Assembly: GCA_021846945.1 (NCBI GenBank)
Contig: JAJZVZ010000028.1
Span: forward strand, 1 to 37,491
Origin: Acidobacteriota bacterium
GTDB lineage: Bacteria > Acidobacteriota > Terriglobia > Terriglobales > Acidobacteriaceae
Length of the DNA stretch: 37,491 bases
Direction of reading: 5' to 3'
Both the position numbers and the translations under genes were made by a program. This document shows positions 25,148-33,086 of this stretch, one piece after another; within the stretch, counting starts at the first letter, position 1; each line of letters begins with the position of its first letter. The notes beneath the pieces were generated by a model, which was given only the letters and a program-made list of their open reading frames with translations, was not told the origin of the DNA and searched no databases.

Positions 25148-26116
25148 TTACGCGTGGTGGGGGAAGATGGGAGTGGCGTCAGCGGCGCTGGCGACCAAGT
25201 GGCTCTCCTCTTCCGGGGTGATGGGCTGGAAGTTCTGGGCCACGTACATGGCCAGCGGGAAGTAGCGCTCGTCGCCGGGCGGAATAGCGGCGGTGATGCG
25301 CTGGGAAAGCGTCCAGCGCAGGGCCAGCGCGGCCTGGTCCGGCACCGAACAGGGCTCGTACCACTCCTTCGGATTGGGCTTTTCGCCTTTCGCCATTCCG
25401 GCGGGCCATTGCGATTTGGCCATGGCCTTGATGGCCAGCATGCCGGCGCCTTTTTCATGCACGCGCGCGATCACTCGCGGCCCGAAGTTTCTCTTCGTGG
25501 CGAGAACGAAGTTGATGGGGAACAGCACCGTATCAAAATCAAAGTGATCGAGAAGAGCCAGCGCCGCCTCCTCTGAATGAGCGGAAAAACCCAGATAGCG
25601 GATCTTGCCCGCCTTGCGGCCCTCTTCAAAGGCCTCCTGCGCGCCGCCCGGTCCCATGATGCGATTCACGTCCTCAATGGTGGTGACGGCGTGATGCTGG
25701 TAGAGGTCCACGTGATCCGTCTCAAGCAGCTTGAGTGAATTATCGAGCGCAGCCGCCGCCTCAGCCTTGTCGCGCTTGCCGGTTTTGCAGGCCAGGAAGA
25801 AATTGTTGCGGTAAGGTTTGAGCGCGGGCCCAAGTCGTTCCTGCGCGTCGCCGTAGCTGGGGGCTACGTCCACGTAATTGATCCCCACCTCATGCGCCTG
25901 GGCCACGGTGTTGTTGGCCACGGCCTGTTCCGCGTTCATAATGACGATGCCGCCCAAGCCGATGATCGAGAGATCCTGGCCGGTCTTTCCCAGCCGCCGC
26001 TTCGGGATGGGCTTGAAGCCTTGGCCGGGCGGCACGGGCGTTGCTGCGGATAATCCCGGCGCGGCCGCCCATCCTGCCGCCAGTGCACCGGTCGTAAGAA
26101 AGCCTCTCCGATCCAT
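25148..26116 (-). CDS. Aldo/keto reductase with Tat signal
   Basis: 322 aa. The N-terminus MDRRGFLTTGALAAG...ATPVPP is a twin-arginine export signal, so the enzyme should fold with cofactor in the cytoplasm and act in the periplasm. The (alpha/beta)8 AKR tetrad is complete: Asp83 and Tyr88 in YVDVAPSYGDA, Lys111 in ACKTGKR, His141 in LYQHHAV. It reduces or oxidises carbonyl/alcohol groups of small molecules, usually with NADPH. GGAGGA lies 4-9 nt before the ATG. It is downstream of the cupin/enolase-superfamily pair on the same strand (246-nt gap) and may belong to the same sugar or sugar-acid pathway; the gap is long enough for its own promoter. Substrate unknown. Confidence 0.9.
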   Translation of the reverse strand: MDRRGFLTTGALAAGWAAAPGLSAATPVPPGQGFKPIPKRRLGKTGQDLSIIGLGGIVIMNAEQAVANNTVAQAHEVGINYVDVAPSYGDAQERLGPALKPYRNNFFLACKTGKRDKAEAAAALDNSLKLLETDHVDLYQHHAVTTIEDVNRIMGPGGAQEAFEEGRKAGKIRYLGFSAHSEEAALALLDHFDFDTVLFPINFVLATKRNFGPRVIARVHEKGAGMLAIKAMAKSQWPAGMAKGEKPNPKEWYEPCSVPDQAALALRWTLSQRITAAIPPGDERYFPLAMYVAQNFQPITPEEESHLVASAADATPIFPHHA

Positions 26117-26362
26117 AACATCCTCCTTGGGTTTGAGAATTGAAACTGTCTTGCCGCGTTGCGCCTGAGGGTTTGGCGGCTGCCCCGGATAAGGGGCCAG
26201 TAGCTTCCATCGGCGATCCTGGGGGCCCAGGTCTCGATTCCGGGACCTGCATTCATAATAACGTCAGCCTGCAAGCGGCCGGCATCCAAAGAAGCGCAAC
26301 TGCGGACGGCGTGGTAACCACCGGGTTCGCAAGCCACCGGTTTCATGGGCCGGCTGGACTAT

Positions 26363-27469
26363 CTATACCCGGCAGATCAGGTGATTGTCCAGCAGATCGC
26401 GGTCGATCTCGGCCCCTAGTCCCGGTACCTGCGGCACGTTTACGTACCCCTCGTCATCAATCCGGATGGGGTTCCTCACGCCGAAGCTGAAAGGCTCCTG
26501 CGGAATGAGCACTTCGAAGTATTCGCAGTTGCGAATGGCGCAGCTCACGTGCAGGTTCGCCAGATCGAGCAGCGCGTTGGTGGTCGTATGCACTTCGCAG
26601 TTCACGCCGAAGGCCTCGCAAAGCGCCGCCGTCTTCATCAGGCCCGTCACGCCGCCCTTCCACGAAACATCGCTACGGACAATATCAACGGCGCGTTGCG
26701 CCAGATACTGCGTTGTGCTGAACAGTCCACCTGGAGTGGACTCGACACCCGCGATGGGAATCTCCAGCGCCCGGCACAGCTCCTGGTAGCCGTAGAGGTC
26801 GTAGTCGGAGAGCGGCTCTTCAAACCAGTAGTAGTTCAACCGCTCCAGTTCGCGCCCGATCCTGAGCGCCTGCTGCTGGTTGTAGCCCGCAACCGGATCG
26901 GACATCAGGACCATCTCGTCGCCCAACTCCGAGCGCAGGGCGCGATACGCCTCCACATCCCGCGCCGGGTCGCCCCAGGGATGAATCTTGTAGGCGCGGT
27001 AGCCCTGCTTGCGGTACTCCCTGGCCTGCTGAACAAAGGCCTCGGCCGAAGGCAGAATCAGCGAGCTGGCGTAGGCGGGCAACTTCGTGCGGTAGGCGCC
27101 CAGCAGGCGGTAGAGCGGCAGCCCGGCGGCCTTGGCGCCTAAGTCCCACAGCGCCACATCGACCGGGCCATGCGCGTAAATGGGAAGAAATCCCCACCAG
27201 CGGTCCATGCGCCGCACTTCCTGCCAGAGCAGCTCGCGATCGAGCGGATCCTTGCCGATCAGCAGCGGGCGAATGATGCTGCCGATCAGGTGCGCGGTTG
27301 CCTGTCCGCTGCGTCCACCCCAGGCAAAAGCGTTGCCCTCGATGCCCTCATCGGTTTTGATCTCGATGAAGACGATATCGTGCGCGGCCTTGCCGCCTTT
27401 CACGCCTGCTGAAACCATCTCGCAGTGAGGATTCGCAATCACGCTGATGGCAATTTCCGTAATCTTCAC
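26363..27469 (-). CDS. Enolase-superfamily sugar-acid dehydratase/racemase (mandelate racemase subgroup)
   Basis: 368 aa, a full-length capping domain plus (beta/alpha)7-beta barrel. Metal ligands are Asp191 (MSDPVAGYN), Glu217 (YWFEEP) and Glu243 (IAGVES). The His294-Asp267 catalytic dyad is present (CEVHTTTNA, VRSDVSWKGG), in register with mandelate racemase. The barrel-strand-2 motif KxK is Lys161-Ile-His163 here: the second lysine, the usual second base, is histidine. Such proteins dehydrate or epimerise sugar acids (gluconate-, galactonate-, tartrate-like). The start is GTG at 27469 with GGGAG about 7 nt upstream, giving the common MKITEI opening; a TTG two codons earlier would touch the Shine-Dalgarno. 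Sixteen nt separate it from the cupin gene, so they are co-transcribed. Confidence 0.88.
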   Translation of the reverse strand: MKITEIAISVIANPHCEMVSAGVKGGKAAHDIVFIEIKTDEGIEGNAFAWGGRSGQATAHLIGSIIRPLLIGKDPLDRELLWQEVRRMDRWWGFLPIYAHGPVDVALWDLGAKAAGLPLYRLLGAYRTKLPAYASSLILPSAEAFVQQAREYRKQGYRAYKIHPWGDPARDVEAYRALRSELGDEMVLMSDPVAGYNQQQALRIGRELERLNYYWFEEPLSDYDLYGYQELCRALEIPIAGVESTPGGLFSTTQYLAQRAVDIVRSDVSWKGGVTGLMKTAALCEAFGVNCEVHTTTNALLDLANLHVSCAIRNCEYFEVLIPQEPFSFGVRNPIRIDDEGYVNVPQVPGLGAEIDRDLLDNHLICRV

Positions 27470-27485
27470 AAGCAATCTCCCGTTC

Positions 27486-27917
27486 TCACCGCTCAGGATC
27501 CACCGGATAGCCGCGGCTCACGTAACTGTCAATGATGCCGGCATAAACCGACTTCCACCCGCCCTCGAACTCCTCCGGAGGAATGCCATCAGGCCAGACG
27601 CTGATGTAGAGGTAATGCAGCTCGCGATCAGGCAGCAGATTTTCAACCCAGTGCTCGGTGCGCGGAGGAACAAAGGCAACCGCCGGCGCCGTGACGCGCT
27701 TCGATTCCCCGCCGATGAAAATCTTCGCCTCGCCGCTCCAGATCAGGTAGATCTGCATAAAGGTCTCATGGCTGTTCGGCGGGGTGGCGCCGCCGGGCCG
27801 CACCATCTGCAGCACGGCCTCACAGGCTTTGGTTTCGTCGCGCGGCAGCAGCATGACGAATTCATTGCCCGCGCAGCGGAAGGGCTCGCCTTCGCTGAAT
27901 TGCTTCACGTAGATCAT
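27486..27917 (-). CDS. Cupin-domain protein
   Basis: 143 aa single cupin barrel. His50 and Gln55 in NSHETFMQIYLIWSGEAKIFIGG and His89 in FVPPRTEHWVENL can supply metal ligands. GGGAG lies just before the ATG. First gene of a short operon with the enolase-superfamily enzyme downstream. Cupins beside sugar-acid dehydratases are often isomerases, ligand sensors or lactone-handling enzymes; which applies here is not visible. The C-terminal 30 residues (GWKSVYAGIIDSYVSRGYP) fall outside the cupin core and are unrecognised. Confidence 0.82.
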   Translation of the reverse strand: MIYVKQFSEGEPFRCAGNEFVMLLPRDETKACEAVLQMVRPGGATPPNSHETFMQIYLIWSGEAKIFIGGESKRVTAPAVAFVPPRTEHWVENLLPDRELHYLYISVWPDGIPPEEFEGGWKSVYAGIIDSYVSRGYPVDPER

Positions 27918-28149
27918 GTCTCTCCCGTGGTATTGCAGTGACGATCAGAGGCTCAGGCGGAACCGTCGAGCGCCGGTTTGCCGTCAGGCGAACACGGCAT
28001 TGAAGCTCGGATTCAATCGATCCTGCTGCAATTATCCACGACCTAACAGAGCACGTTTCCGCTGCAAGAGGCTCTGGTTTCAACTATCGGAATGGCGAGA
28101 CATGAGTTCAGGACGTGGCGCAATCGCCAGAAAGGCGACAACTCTGACT

Positions 28150-28177
28150 TTGCCGCGCTTGCCTTCCTTGCTATCCT
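28150..28177 (+). promoter_or_regulatory. Possible promoter of the ABC exporter operon (near-leaderless)
   Basis: TTGCCG (28150-28155) and TATCCT (28172-28177) are spaced by 16 bp. Transcription would begin about 28184, only a couple of bases before the ATG at 28186, and no Shine-Dalgarno precedes that ATG, so a leaderless message fits. Matches to consensus are partial. Confidence 0.35.
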
Positions 28178-28185
28178 TTCCCCAC

Positions 28186-28983
28186 ATGGAAATCGCGGCG
28201 ATTCAGACGCATGGCCTCACGCGGTCCTTCGATGAGCTGGTTGCTGTCAACAACGTCACGCTCCGTGTGGCGCAGGGACAGTTCTTCGGTTTTCTGGGGC
28301 CAAACGGAGCCGGTAAATCCACAACGATCAAAATGCTTACCGGCCTGCTGGAACCAACCGCGGGAAGCATCGAGATCCTGGGCCAGCCGTTGAATGCCAG
28401 CGCGCTTGAACTCAAGCGTCAGATTGGCGTGGTGCCCGAAGGCATGGCTCTGCTGGGGCGGCTGACCGCGCCCGAGTACCTGCACTTTGTGGGGCGCATG
28501 TACGGCCTGGACCGCGAGACCACCGCGCGCCGGACCGAAGAGCTGCTTGACTTCATGCAACTGGCCGGCGACAGCCGCAAACTCGTCACTGACTTCTCGC
28601 ACGGCATGCAGAAGAAGCTGGCGCTGGCCGCCGCCGTCATTCACGGCCCCAAAGTGCTCTTCCTCGACGAGCCGTTCGAGGGAGTGGACGCCATCGCCGC
28701 GGGCATGCTGAAGACCATGCTGCAAGGCATGATCCAGCGCGGCGCGACGATCTTTCTCACCAGCCACGTGCTGGAAATCGTCGAGCGCCTCTGCAGCCAC
28801 GTGGCCATCATTCACCAGGGCCGCCTGGTCGCCAACGGATCCCTTGATGAATTGCGCGCGGGTGTGGCTTCCACGTTGCCCGGCACCGAGAGCAGCCAGC
28901 GTCTTACGCTCGAAGAGATCTTTCTCTCGATCGTCGGAGCCAACGGAACGGAGCCTGCCCAGGAGCTGTCATGGCTGGCATAA
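28186..28983 (+). CDS. ABC transporter ATP-binding protein (ABC-2 exporter type)
   Basis: 265 aa nucleotide-binding subunit. Walker A GPNGAGKS (38-45), signature FSHGMQKKL (137-145), Walker B VLFLDEPF (157-164), and switch His194. The Q-loop position reads GVVPEG, Glu instead of Gln, a change seen in some NatA-like export ATPases. The frame is open 90 codons upstream to 27916, but that part is not ABC-like, so the ATG at 28186 is used. It overlaps the start of the next gene by 13 nt, so translation is coupled and the two proteins form one exporter. Cargo unknown; this class exports drugs, ions, polysaccharide or lipids. Confidence 0.93.
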   Translation: MEIAAIQTHGLTRSFDELVAVNNVTLRVAQGQFFGFLGPNGAGKSTTIKMLTGLLEPTAGSIEILGQPLNASALELKRQIGVVPEGMALLGRLTAPEYLHFVGRMYGLDRETTARRTEELLDFMQLAGDSRKLVTDFSHGMQKKLALAAAVIHGPKVLFLDEPFEGVDAIAAGMLKTMLQGMIQRGATIFLTSHVLEIVERLCSHVAIIHQGRLVANGSLDELRAGVASTLPGTESSQRLTLEEIFLSIVGANGTEPAQELSWLA

Positions 28984-30704
28984 GCGGCGCCGGCAGGTAC
29001 GGGCGCAGCGAGACGCCCGTCCACTGGGCCCCGGCCACGGGCGGCATTTTCAGCCGGCTGGCGCTGGCGCAGTACGCGGCGTTGACCGCCATGCGCTGGC
29101 ATGCCTTCCGCAACGGAATGCGCTCGACCCGCGGCGCGCTGGAGGCGGCCGCCGGCGGCCTCAATTATCTCGTGTACGCCGGGATGGGTCTCAGCGTGGG
29201 CGCCGGCCTGGGCGCGAGCGCATACTACCTGACCTCTCACAACCACCTGTGGGCGTTGCCAGCTCTGCTGTGGACCGTGTTCTTCGTCTGGCAGACAACG
29301 CCTATAGCAGTGGCCTCCTTTCAGCAGCAATTCGATTTGGCTGGCCTGCTCCGCTTTCCGCTGGGCTTCCGGCCGTTCTTTGTACTCCATCTTCTCTTCG
29401 GCCTGATCGATATCTCCGCCGTACTCGGCGCTTTGGCGAGTTTTGGAATCTGGATTGGAATTGTCCTGGTCCGACCCGATCTCTCTACGTGGGTTGCGCT
29501 GGTCCTGGTTGTCTTCGGCATCTTCAACGTCCTGCTTTCACGCGCCATCTTTGCCTGGTTTGACCGATGGCTGGCGCAGCGCAAAACGCGCGAGATTGTA
29601 AGCGTCTTGCTTCTGGTGGGCGTGCTCGGCCTGCAGTTCCTCAATCCGGCCGTGCGTGAACACCGGCGTTCCGCGCCCTTCACTCCCGAGTCGCGAGTTG
29701 CTACCCAGCAACGGCTGGCTCAGGCGGATGCTGTGCAGAGATGGTTTCCGCCGGGCGCGGCTGGCCGGAGCATCGAGCGCGCCGCCAATGGCCACGCCGC
29801 GGAGTCACTGGCATACGTGGGGCTCCTCGGCTTGTATCTTCTGGCCGCCGGATGCCTGCTTGCCGTGCGCCTCCGCGCCGAACACCGCGGCGAAAGCATG
29901 AGCGATTCTCCCACGGCTCAGAAAACGGCAAAGCGAGCAAGCGGCGCAGGGAGCAAAGTCTCCCTCGCGATTGGCGGGTCGGGCCCCATCAGCGCCATCA
30001 TCGAAAAGGATTTGCGTACGATCATGCGATCGCTGCCGCTGCTCTACATGATCGGCGCGCCACTGCTGATGGTCATCGTTCTCGCAAGCCTGATACACAA
30101 CGGCCATGCAAGCTGGCAGGCTCAAATGGCGGTACCGCTCTGCATCGCCTACGCGCTGCTCGGATTCACACAGATGATCTACAACAACCTGGGCGCCGAA
30201 GGCTCAGGCATTCAACTGCTCTTTCTTTCGCCAACGCCTGTCCGCACGGTGCTCCTGGCCAAGAATCTCTTCCATGCCCTTATCTTTGCCCTGGTTGCGC
30301 TGGCAGCCGGCGCCCTGGCCTGCCTGCGGCTGGGCGCCCCCGATCCAGCGTGGCTGGCGGTCACGGTAGCGTGGCTGGTATTCGCGCTACCGCTGCACCT
30401 CGCTGTCGGCAACCTCTTTTCGCTCACCATGCCTCGGCGCATCAACCTGAGCCGCATCGGCCGCCAGCGCGGCGCGGGAGCTTCAGGGTTGCTCAGCATG
30501 CTGGTGCAGGTGGCCGTCGTGGCAGTGGGCGCGGTGGCAGTCACCCTGTGCTGGTACTTCGGACACTTTTGGCTGGCGGCTCCGCTTCTTCTCGCGCTCG
30601 CCATCCCTTCGCTGCTTGTCTGGATGCGCACTCTCGCCGGCGCTGAAGCCATGGCCAATCGCCATCGGGACGAACTGATCAGCACGCTGGCAAAGACGGA
30701 ATAA
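28971..30704 (+). CDS. ABC-2 type exporter permease
   Basis: 577 aa polytopic membrane protein with about a dozen hydrophobic segments in two halves, separated by two hydrophilic stretches (about 215-270 and 300-345). Each half looks like one six-helix permease unit (IIEKDLRTIMRSLPLLYMIGAPLLMVIVLASL begins the second), so the single gene may supply the whole transmembrane part. The segment EKDLRTIMRSLP resembles the coupling region seen before TM1 of ABC-2 permeases. AGGAG lies 6 nt before the ATG, within the end of the ATPase gene. Followed by a terminator-like hairpin at 30779. Confidence 0.85.
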   Translation: MAGISGAGRYGRSETPVHWAPATGGIFSRLALAQYAALTAMRWHAFRNGMRSTRGALEAAAGGLNYLVYAGMGLSVGAGLGASAYYLTSHNHLWALPALLWTVFFVWQTTPIAVASFQQQFDLAGLLRFPLGFRPFFVLHLLFGLIDISAVLGALASFGIWIGIVLVRPDLSTWVALVLVVFGIFNVLLSRAIFAWFDRWLAQRKTREIVSVLLLVGVLGLQFLNPAVREHRRSAPFTPESRVATQQRLAQADAVQRWFPPGAAGRSIERAANGHAAESLAYVGLLGLYLLAAGCLLAVRLRAEHRGESMSDSPTAQKTAKRASGAGSKVSLAIGGSGPISAIIEKDLRTIMRSLPLLYMIGAPLLMVIVLASLIHNGHASWQAQMAVPLCIAYALLGFTQMIYNNLGAEGSGIQLLFLSPTPVRTVLLAKNLFHALIFALVALAAGALACLRLGAPDPAWLAVTVAWLVFALPLHLAVGNLFSLTMPRRINLSRIGRQRGAGASGLLSMLVQVAVVAVGAVAVTLCWYFGHFWLAAPLLLALAIPSLLVWMRTLAGAEAMANRHRDELISTLAKTE

Positions 30705-30775
30705 GGCCCCGTTCGCCTTCAAGCGGGCAGCGGAAAAAAGTGCAATTGGCAGGCGAATTCGGCTGGAGAAATCCC

Positions 30776-30925
30776 ACCGGGGCTGAAGCCCGTTCTTTGT
30801 TTTGTCGCAATTGCGGCACGACTGAAGTTCCGCGCGCGGCGGATAGGCGTGCCCTGTTACAAGACCCCGATCGAGTCGAGTTTTTCCGCTCGCCGCGGCG
30901 AGTGAAGTCGTGCCCCGTTACAGCA
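30776..30925. repeat. Extragenic palindromic repeat element, copy B (with terminator-like start)
   Basis: Same modules as at 24857-24985: GGGGCTGAAGCCC (30779-30791), here followed by GTTCTTTGTTTTG and so able to terminate the exporter transcript; GGCACG...CGTGCC (30815-30853); and CTCGCCGCGGCGAG (30889-30902) followed by TGAAGTCGTGCCCCG. The central module is longer than in copy A. The rest of the 469-nt gap (to 31173) shows nothing that I can interpret. Confidence 0.75.
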
Positions 30926-31173
30926 TACTTGCGCGAACACGTTCTTCCGCAGCCTGCTCAAGCAGTTCCAGAGGCCCCAGCCTCTGCCGGGTCTGGAGCC
31001 ATTTCCTCTGCCGCGTGATACGTGAATCAACCTGCGCTTAACAAACTCCGCTACCTCGCGCGGCTACGATAAGCAGGAATCATCGCGGCGGGACACACGG
31101 GCAGGATTCCTGCTCCAGCCTCACGCGGAACCCGCTAAGACCAACCACCGCTAATGACATGCTGCCAATGACC

Positions 31174-31446
31174 TCACTTGAGATAAGCATGCACCAGATC
31201 GATCAGATCCTCGGCCAGTTCCGGGGCAATCTGCTCCTTGGCGCCGTCTGCAAGGTGGAAGCGAATATGCGTTTCCAGCACCTCGCCCATCAGCGCGTTT
31301 ACGCCGCCGCGCACCGCCGCCAGCAGCATGAGCTGATCCCCGCAATCCTCCTCTGCCGTCAGCGAGCGCTCCACCGCGTCGAGTTGCCCGCGCACTTTTC
31401 TCAAACGTTGCAGCAACTTCACCTTTTCCCGATCATGTTGGGACAT
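31174..31446 (-). CDS. CsoR/RcnR/FrmR-family transcriptional repressor
   Basis: 90 aa all-helical repressor of the DUF156 family (tetramers that release DNA on binding metal, sulfane sulfur or formaldehyde). The core RLRKVRGQLDAVERSL...AAVRGGVNALMGEVLETHI is diagnostic. Sensor positions: Cys35, His60 and His64, plus His4 and Ser2 near the N-terminus. This matches RcnR (His3, Cys35, His60, His64; Ni/Co sensing) better than FrmR, which needs Pro2 and has Glu at 64, or CstR, which needs two Cys. I infer Ni(II)/Co(II) sensing. GGAGGT precedes the ATG. Divergent from an OprB-like porin; a TATATT -10 box (31472-31477) overlaps operator 1, implying autorepression. Confidence 0.9.
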   Translation of the reverse strand: MSQHDREKVKLLQRLRKVRGQLDAVERSLTAEEDCGDQLMLLAAVRGGVNALMGEVLETHIRFHLADGAKEQIAPELAEDLIDLVHAYLK

Positions 31447-31474
31447 GGCCCACCTCCATCTTTCCCTTCTGAAT

Positions 31475-31491
31475 ATACCAATCCCCGGTAT
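31475..31491. promoter_or_regulatory. Predicted CsoR/RcnR-type operator 1
   Basis: ATACC-AATCCCC-GGTAT: a 17-nt site with 5-bp inverted ends flanking a C tract, the layout of CsoR/CstR/RcnR-family operators. It overlaps the minus-strand -10 box TATATT (31472-31477) of the repressor gene. Its centre is 22 nt, two helical turns, from that of operator 2. Confidence 0.7.
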
Positions 31492-31496
31492 CGTAG

Positions 31497-31513
31497 ATAC
31501 CCACCGGGGGTAT
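31497..31513. promoter_or_regulatory. Predicted CsoR/RcnR-type operator 2
   Basis: ATACCC-ACCGG-GGGTAT: a 17-nt site with perfect 6-bp inverted ends and a G/C centre. Its right end shares TAT with the porin's -10 box, so an occupied site would block the porin promoter. Confidence 0.75.
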
Positions 31514-31516
31514 AAT
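31511..31516 (+). promoter_or_regulatory. -10 box of the OprB-like porin gene
   Basis: A perfect TATAAT on the plus strand. Transcription would start near 31523, about 7 nt before the ATG at 31530. There is no Shine-Dalgarno and no clear -35, so translation may be leaderless or nearly so. Confidence 0.6.
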
Positions 31517-31529
31517 AGCCTTTCATACG

Positions 31530-33086
31530 ATGCGTCTACTTCGGCTCATTCCGCGTTTCGCCTCGCCTGCCTCTCTGGCCGTCGCGGCGCTCTTTGGCGC
31601 AGCTCTTGCGGCTGCACAGCCGCCGGACGCGCTGCCTTCCGCGCCGGAACCGCAGCTCAAGCGGGTCCAGTTCAGCCCGCAGGAAATGCCATCGCTCATC
31701 CTCCGGTGGAATCCGCTGGAGGGTGCGGCGAACCCAACTCCGGCCGCCGACCCCGGTCAACGCGAGAGCGAGGACATTCCCATCGTATCCATGACGCCCC
31801 ACTTCGAGGGCAGTCAATATTGGCTTTCAGGACAGGCAAACATTATCTTCCAGGGCCGCCTGCCGTTTCATTCTCTTTATCAGGGACCCAATAGCTTCCG
31901 CAACTCGGCCGAATACAAAACGTCGCTGCTCGGTACTTTATACACGGCTTATCGCCCAACTCATTCGATTCGTTACAGCAACGATCTGATTCTCGACGTG
32001 GAAAGTGCCGGCGGGCGCGGACTGAGCCAGGCCCTGGGGCTGGCCGGCTTTACCAACCTGGATGTGGTGCGCAATCCTTACCTGAGTGCGGCGCCCTACC
32101 TGGCCCGCTACGAGATTCATCAGGTCATCGGCCTGACGACGCAGACCATCAACCAGGAATTGGGTCCCTTCACACTGGCCCCGAAGGCGCCCGTGCGCCG
32201 CATTGAGTTCCGCGTTGGCAGGATGACGTTGCCAGACTTCTTCGACGTGAATCCCGTCGGCTCTGACAGCCACCTGCAATTCATGAACTGGACCGTGGAC
32301 GACAACGGCGCATGGGACTACGCCGCCGACACCCGCGGCTATACGGTGGGCGGCATGGCTGAGTACGACGATCGCGCATGGAGCGTGCGCTACGGAGTTT
32401 TCGCCATGCCCGTAGTTGCCAACGGCATCGACCTGGACTGGGCCTTCAGCCGCGCGCACGGCCAAAACGGCGAGTTTGAACTGCGCCACAGCTTTGTGCC
32501 GGGGCGCGAGGGCGCAACCCGGCTCCTGTTCTTCGCCAATCGCGCTCACATGGGCAACTATCGCGAGGCGGTCATCGACTTCCTCAACGGCCGAGACACC
32601 GCGCTTTATGGCGTCACCCGGCCCACCATCACGTTGCATGAACACTTTGGCGCGCTGAAATACGGATTCGGATACAACACCGAGCAGGACATTACCAAGA
32701 ACCTGCGGGTCTTTGGCCGATTTGGCTGGAACGAGGGCCAGCACGAATCCTTCTGTTACACCGAGGTAGACCAGACCGTTGTGTCCGGCGCCGATTACGC
32801 AGGAAGACGGTGGCATCGCCCGGTGGACAAGATCGGCGCGGCCGTGGTCTCCAACGCCATCAAGAAGGACCACCAGAATTACCTGAAGCATGGCGGCCTG
32901 GGCTTCCTGCTGGGCGACGGCAATCTCAGTTATGGGCGCGAGAATATCGTGGAAACCTACTACAACTGGCACGCCTGGCGAGGCATGTTCTACGCAGTAG
33001 ATATACAGCACCTGAATAATCCCGGCTACAACCGCGTCCGCGGTCCGGTGTGGGTGGGCTCTGTGCGGGCGCACGTGGATTTTTGA
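31530..33086 (+). CDS. OprB-like outer-membrane porin, predicted metal-regulated
   Basis: 518 aa. Signal peptide up to ALAAA-QPPDA, a Pro-rich mature N-terminus, then a beta-barrel. The C-terminal part, GFLLGDGNLSYGRENIVETYYNWHAW followed by YAVDIQHLNNPGYNRVRGPVWVGSVRAHVDF, has the OprB (PF04966) ending: E-YY, D-QH--NPGYN, terminal Phe. OprB proteins are usually carbohydrate-selective channels, but no sugar gene is next to it. Instead it is divergent from the CsoR/RcnR-like repressor and shares two operators. A role in metal entry, metal-complex uptake or metal-stress permeability is inference. A weak stem ATTGCA/TGCAAT at 33106-33125 may end the transcript. Confidence 0.82.
   Translation: MRLLRLIPRFASPASLAVAALFGAALAAAQPPDALPSAPEPQLKRVQFSPQEMPSLILRWNPLEGAANPTPAADPGQRESEDIPIVSMTPHFEGSQYWLSGQANIIFQGRLPFHSLYQGPNSFRNSAEYKTSLLGTLYTAYRPTHSIRYSNDLILDVESAGGRGLSQALGLAGFTNLDVVRNPYLSAAPYLARYEIHQVIGLTTQTINQELGPFTLAPKAPVRRIEFRVGRMTLPDFFDVNPVGSDSHLQFMNWTVDDNGAWDYAADTRGYTVGGMAEYDDRAWSVRYGVFAMPVVANGIDLDWAFSRAHGQNGEFELRHSFVPGREGATRLLFFANRAHMGNYREAVIDFLNGRDTALYGVTRPTITLHEHFGALKYGFGYNTEQDITKNLRVFGRFGWNEGQHESFCYTEVDQTVVSGADYAGRRWHRPVDKIGAAVVSNAIKKDHQNYLKHGGLGFLLGDGNLSYGRENIVETYYNWHAWRGMFYAVDIQHLNNPGYNRVRGPVWVGSVRAHVDF

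Noticed and set aside
24857-30925. The repeat elements as ends of an insertion sequence or composite transposon
   Set aside because: The two copies are in the same orientation with no transposase between them, and the 6 kb between holds ordinary chromosomal genes. Dispersed extragenic elements fit better.
31174-31446. Formaldehyde sensor FrmR or persulfide sensor CstR identity for the repressor
   Set aside because: FrmR needs Pro2 and CstR two cysteines. Here residue 2 is Ser, there is a single Cys35, and His64 is present, so an RcnR-like metal sensor is the better reading, though not proven.
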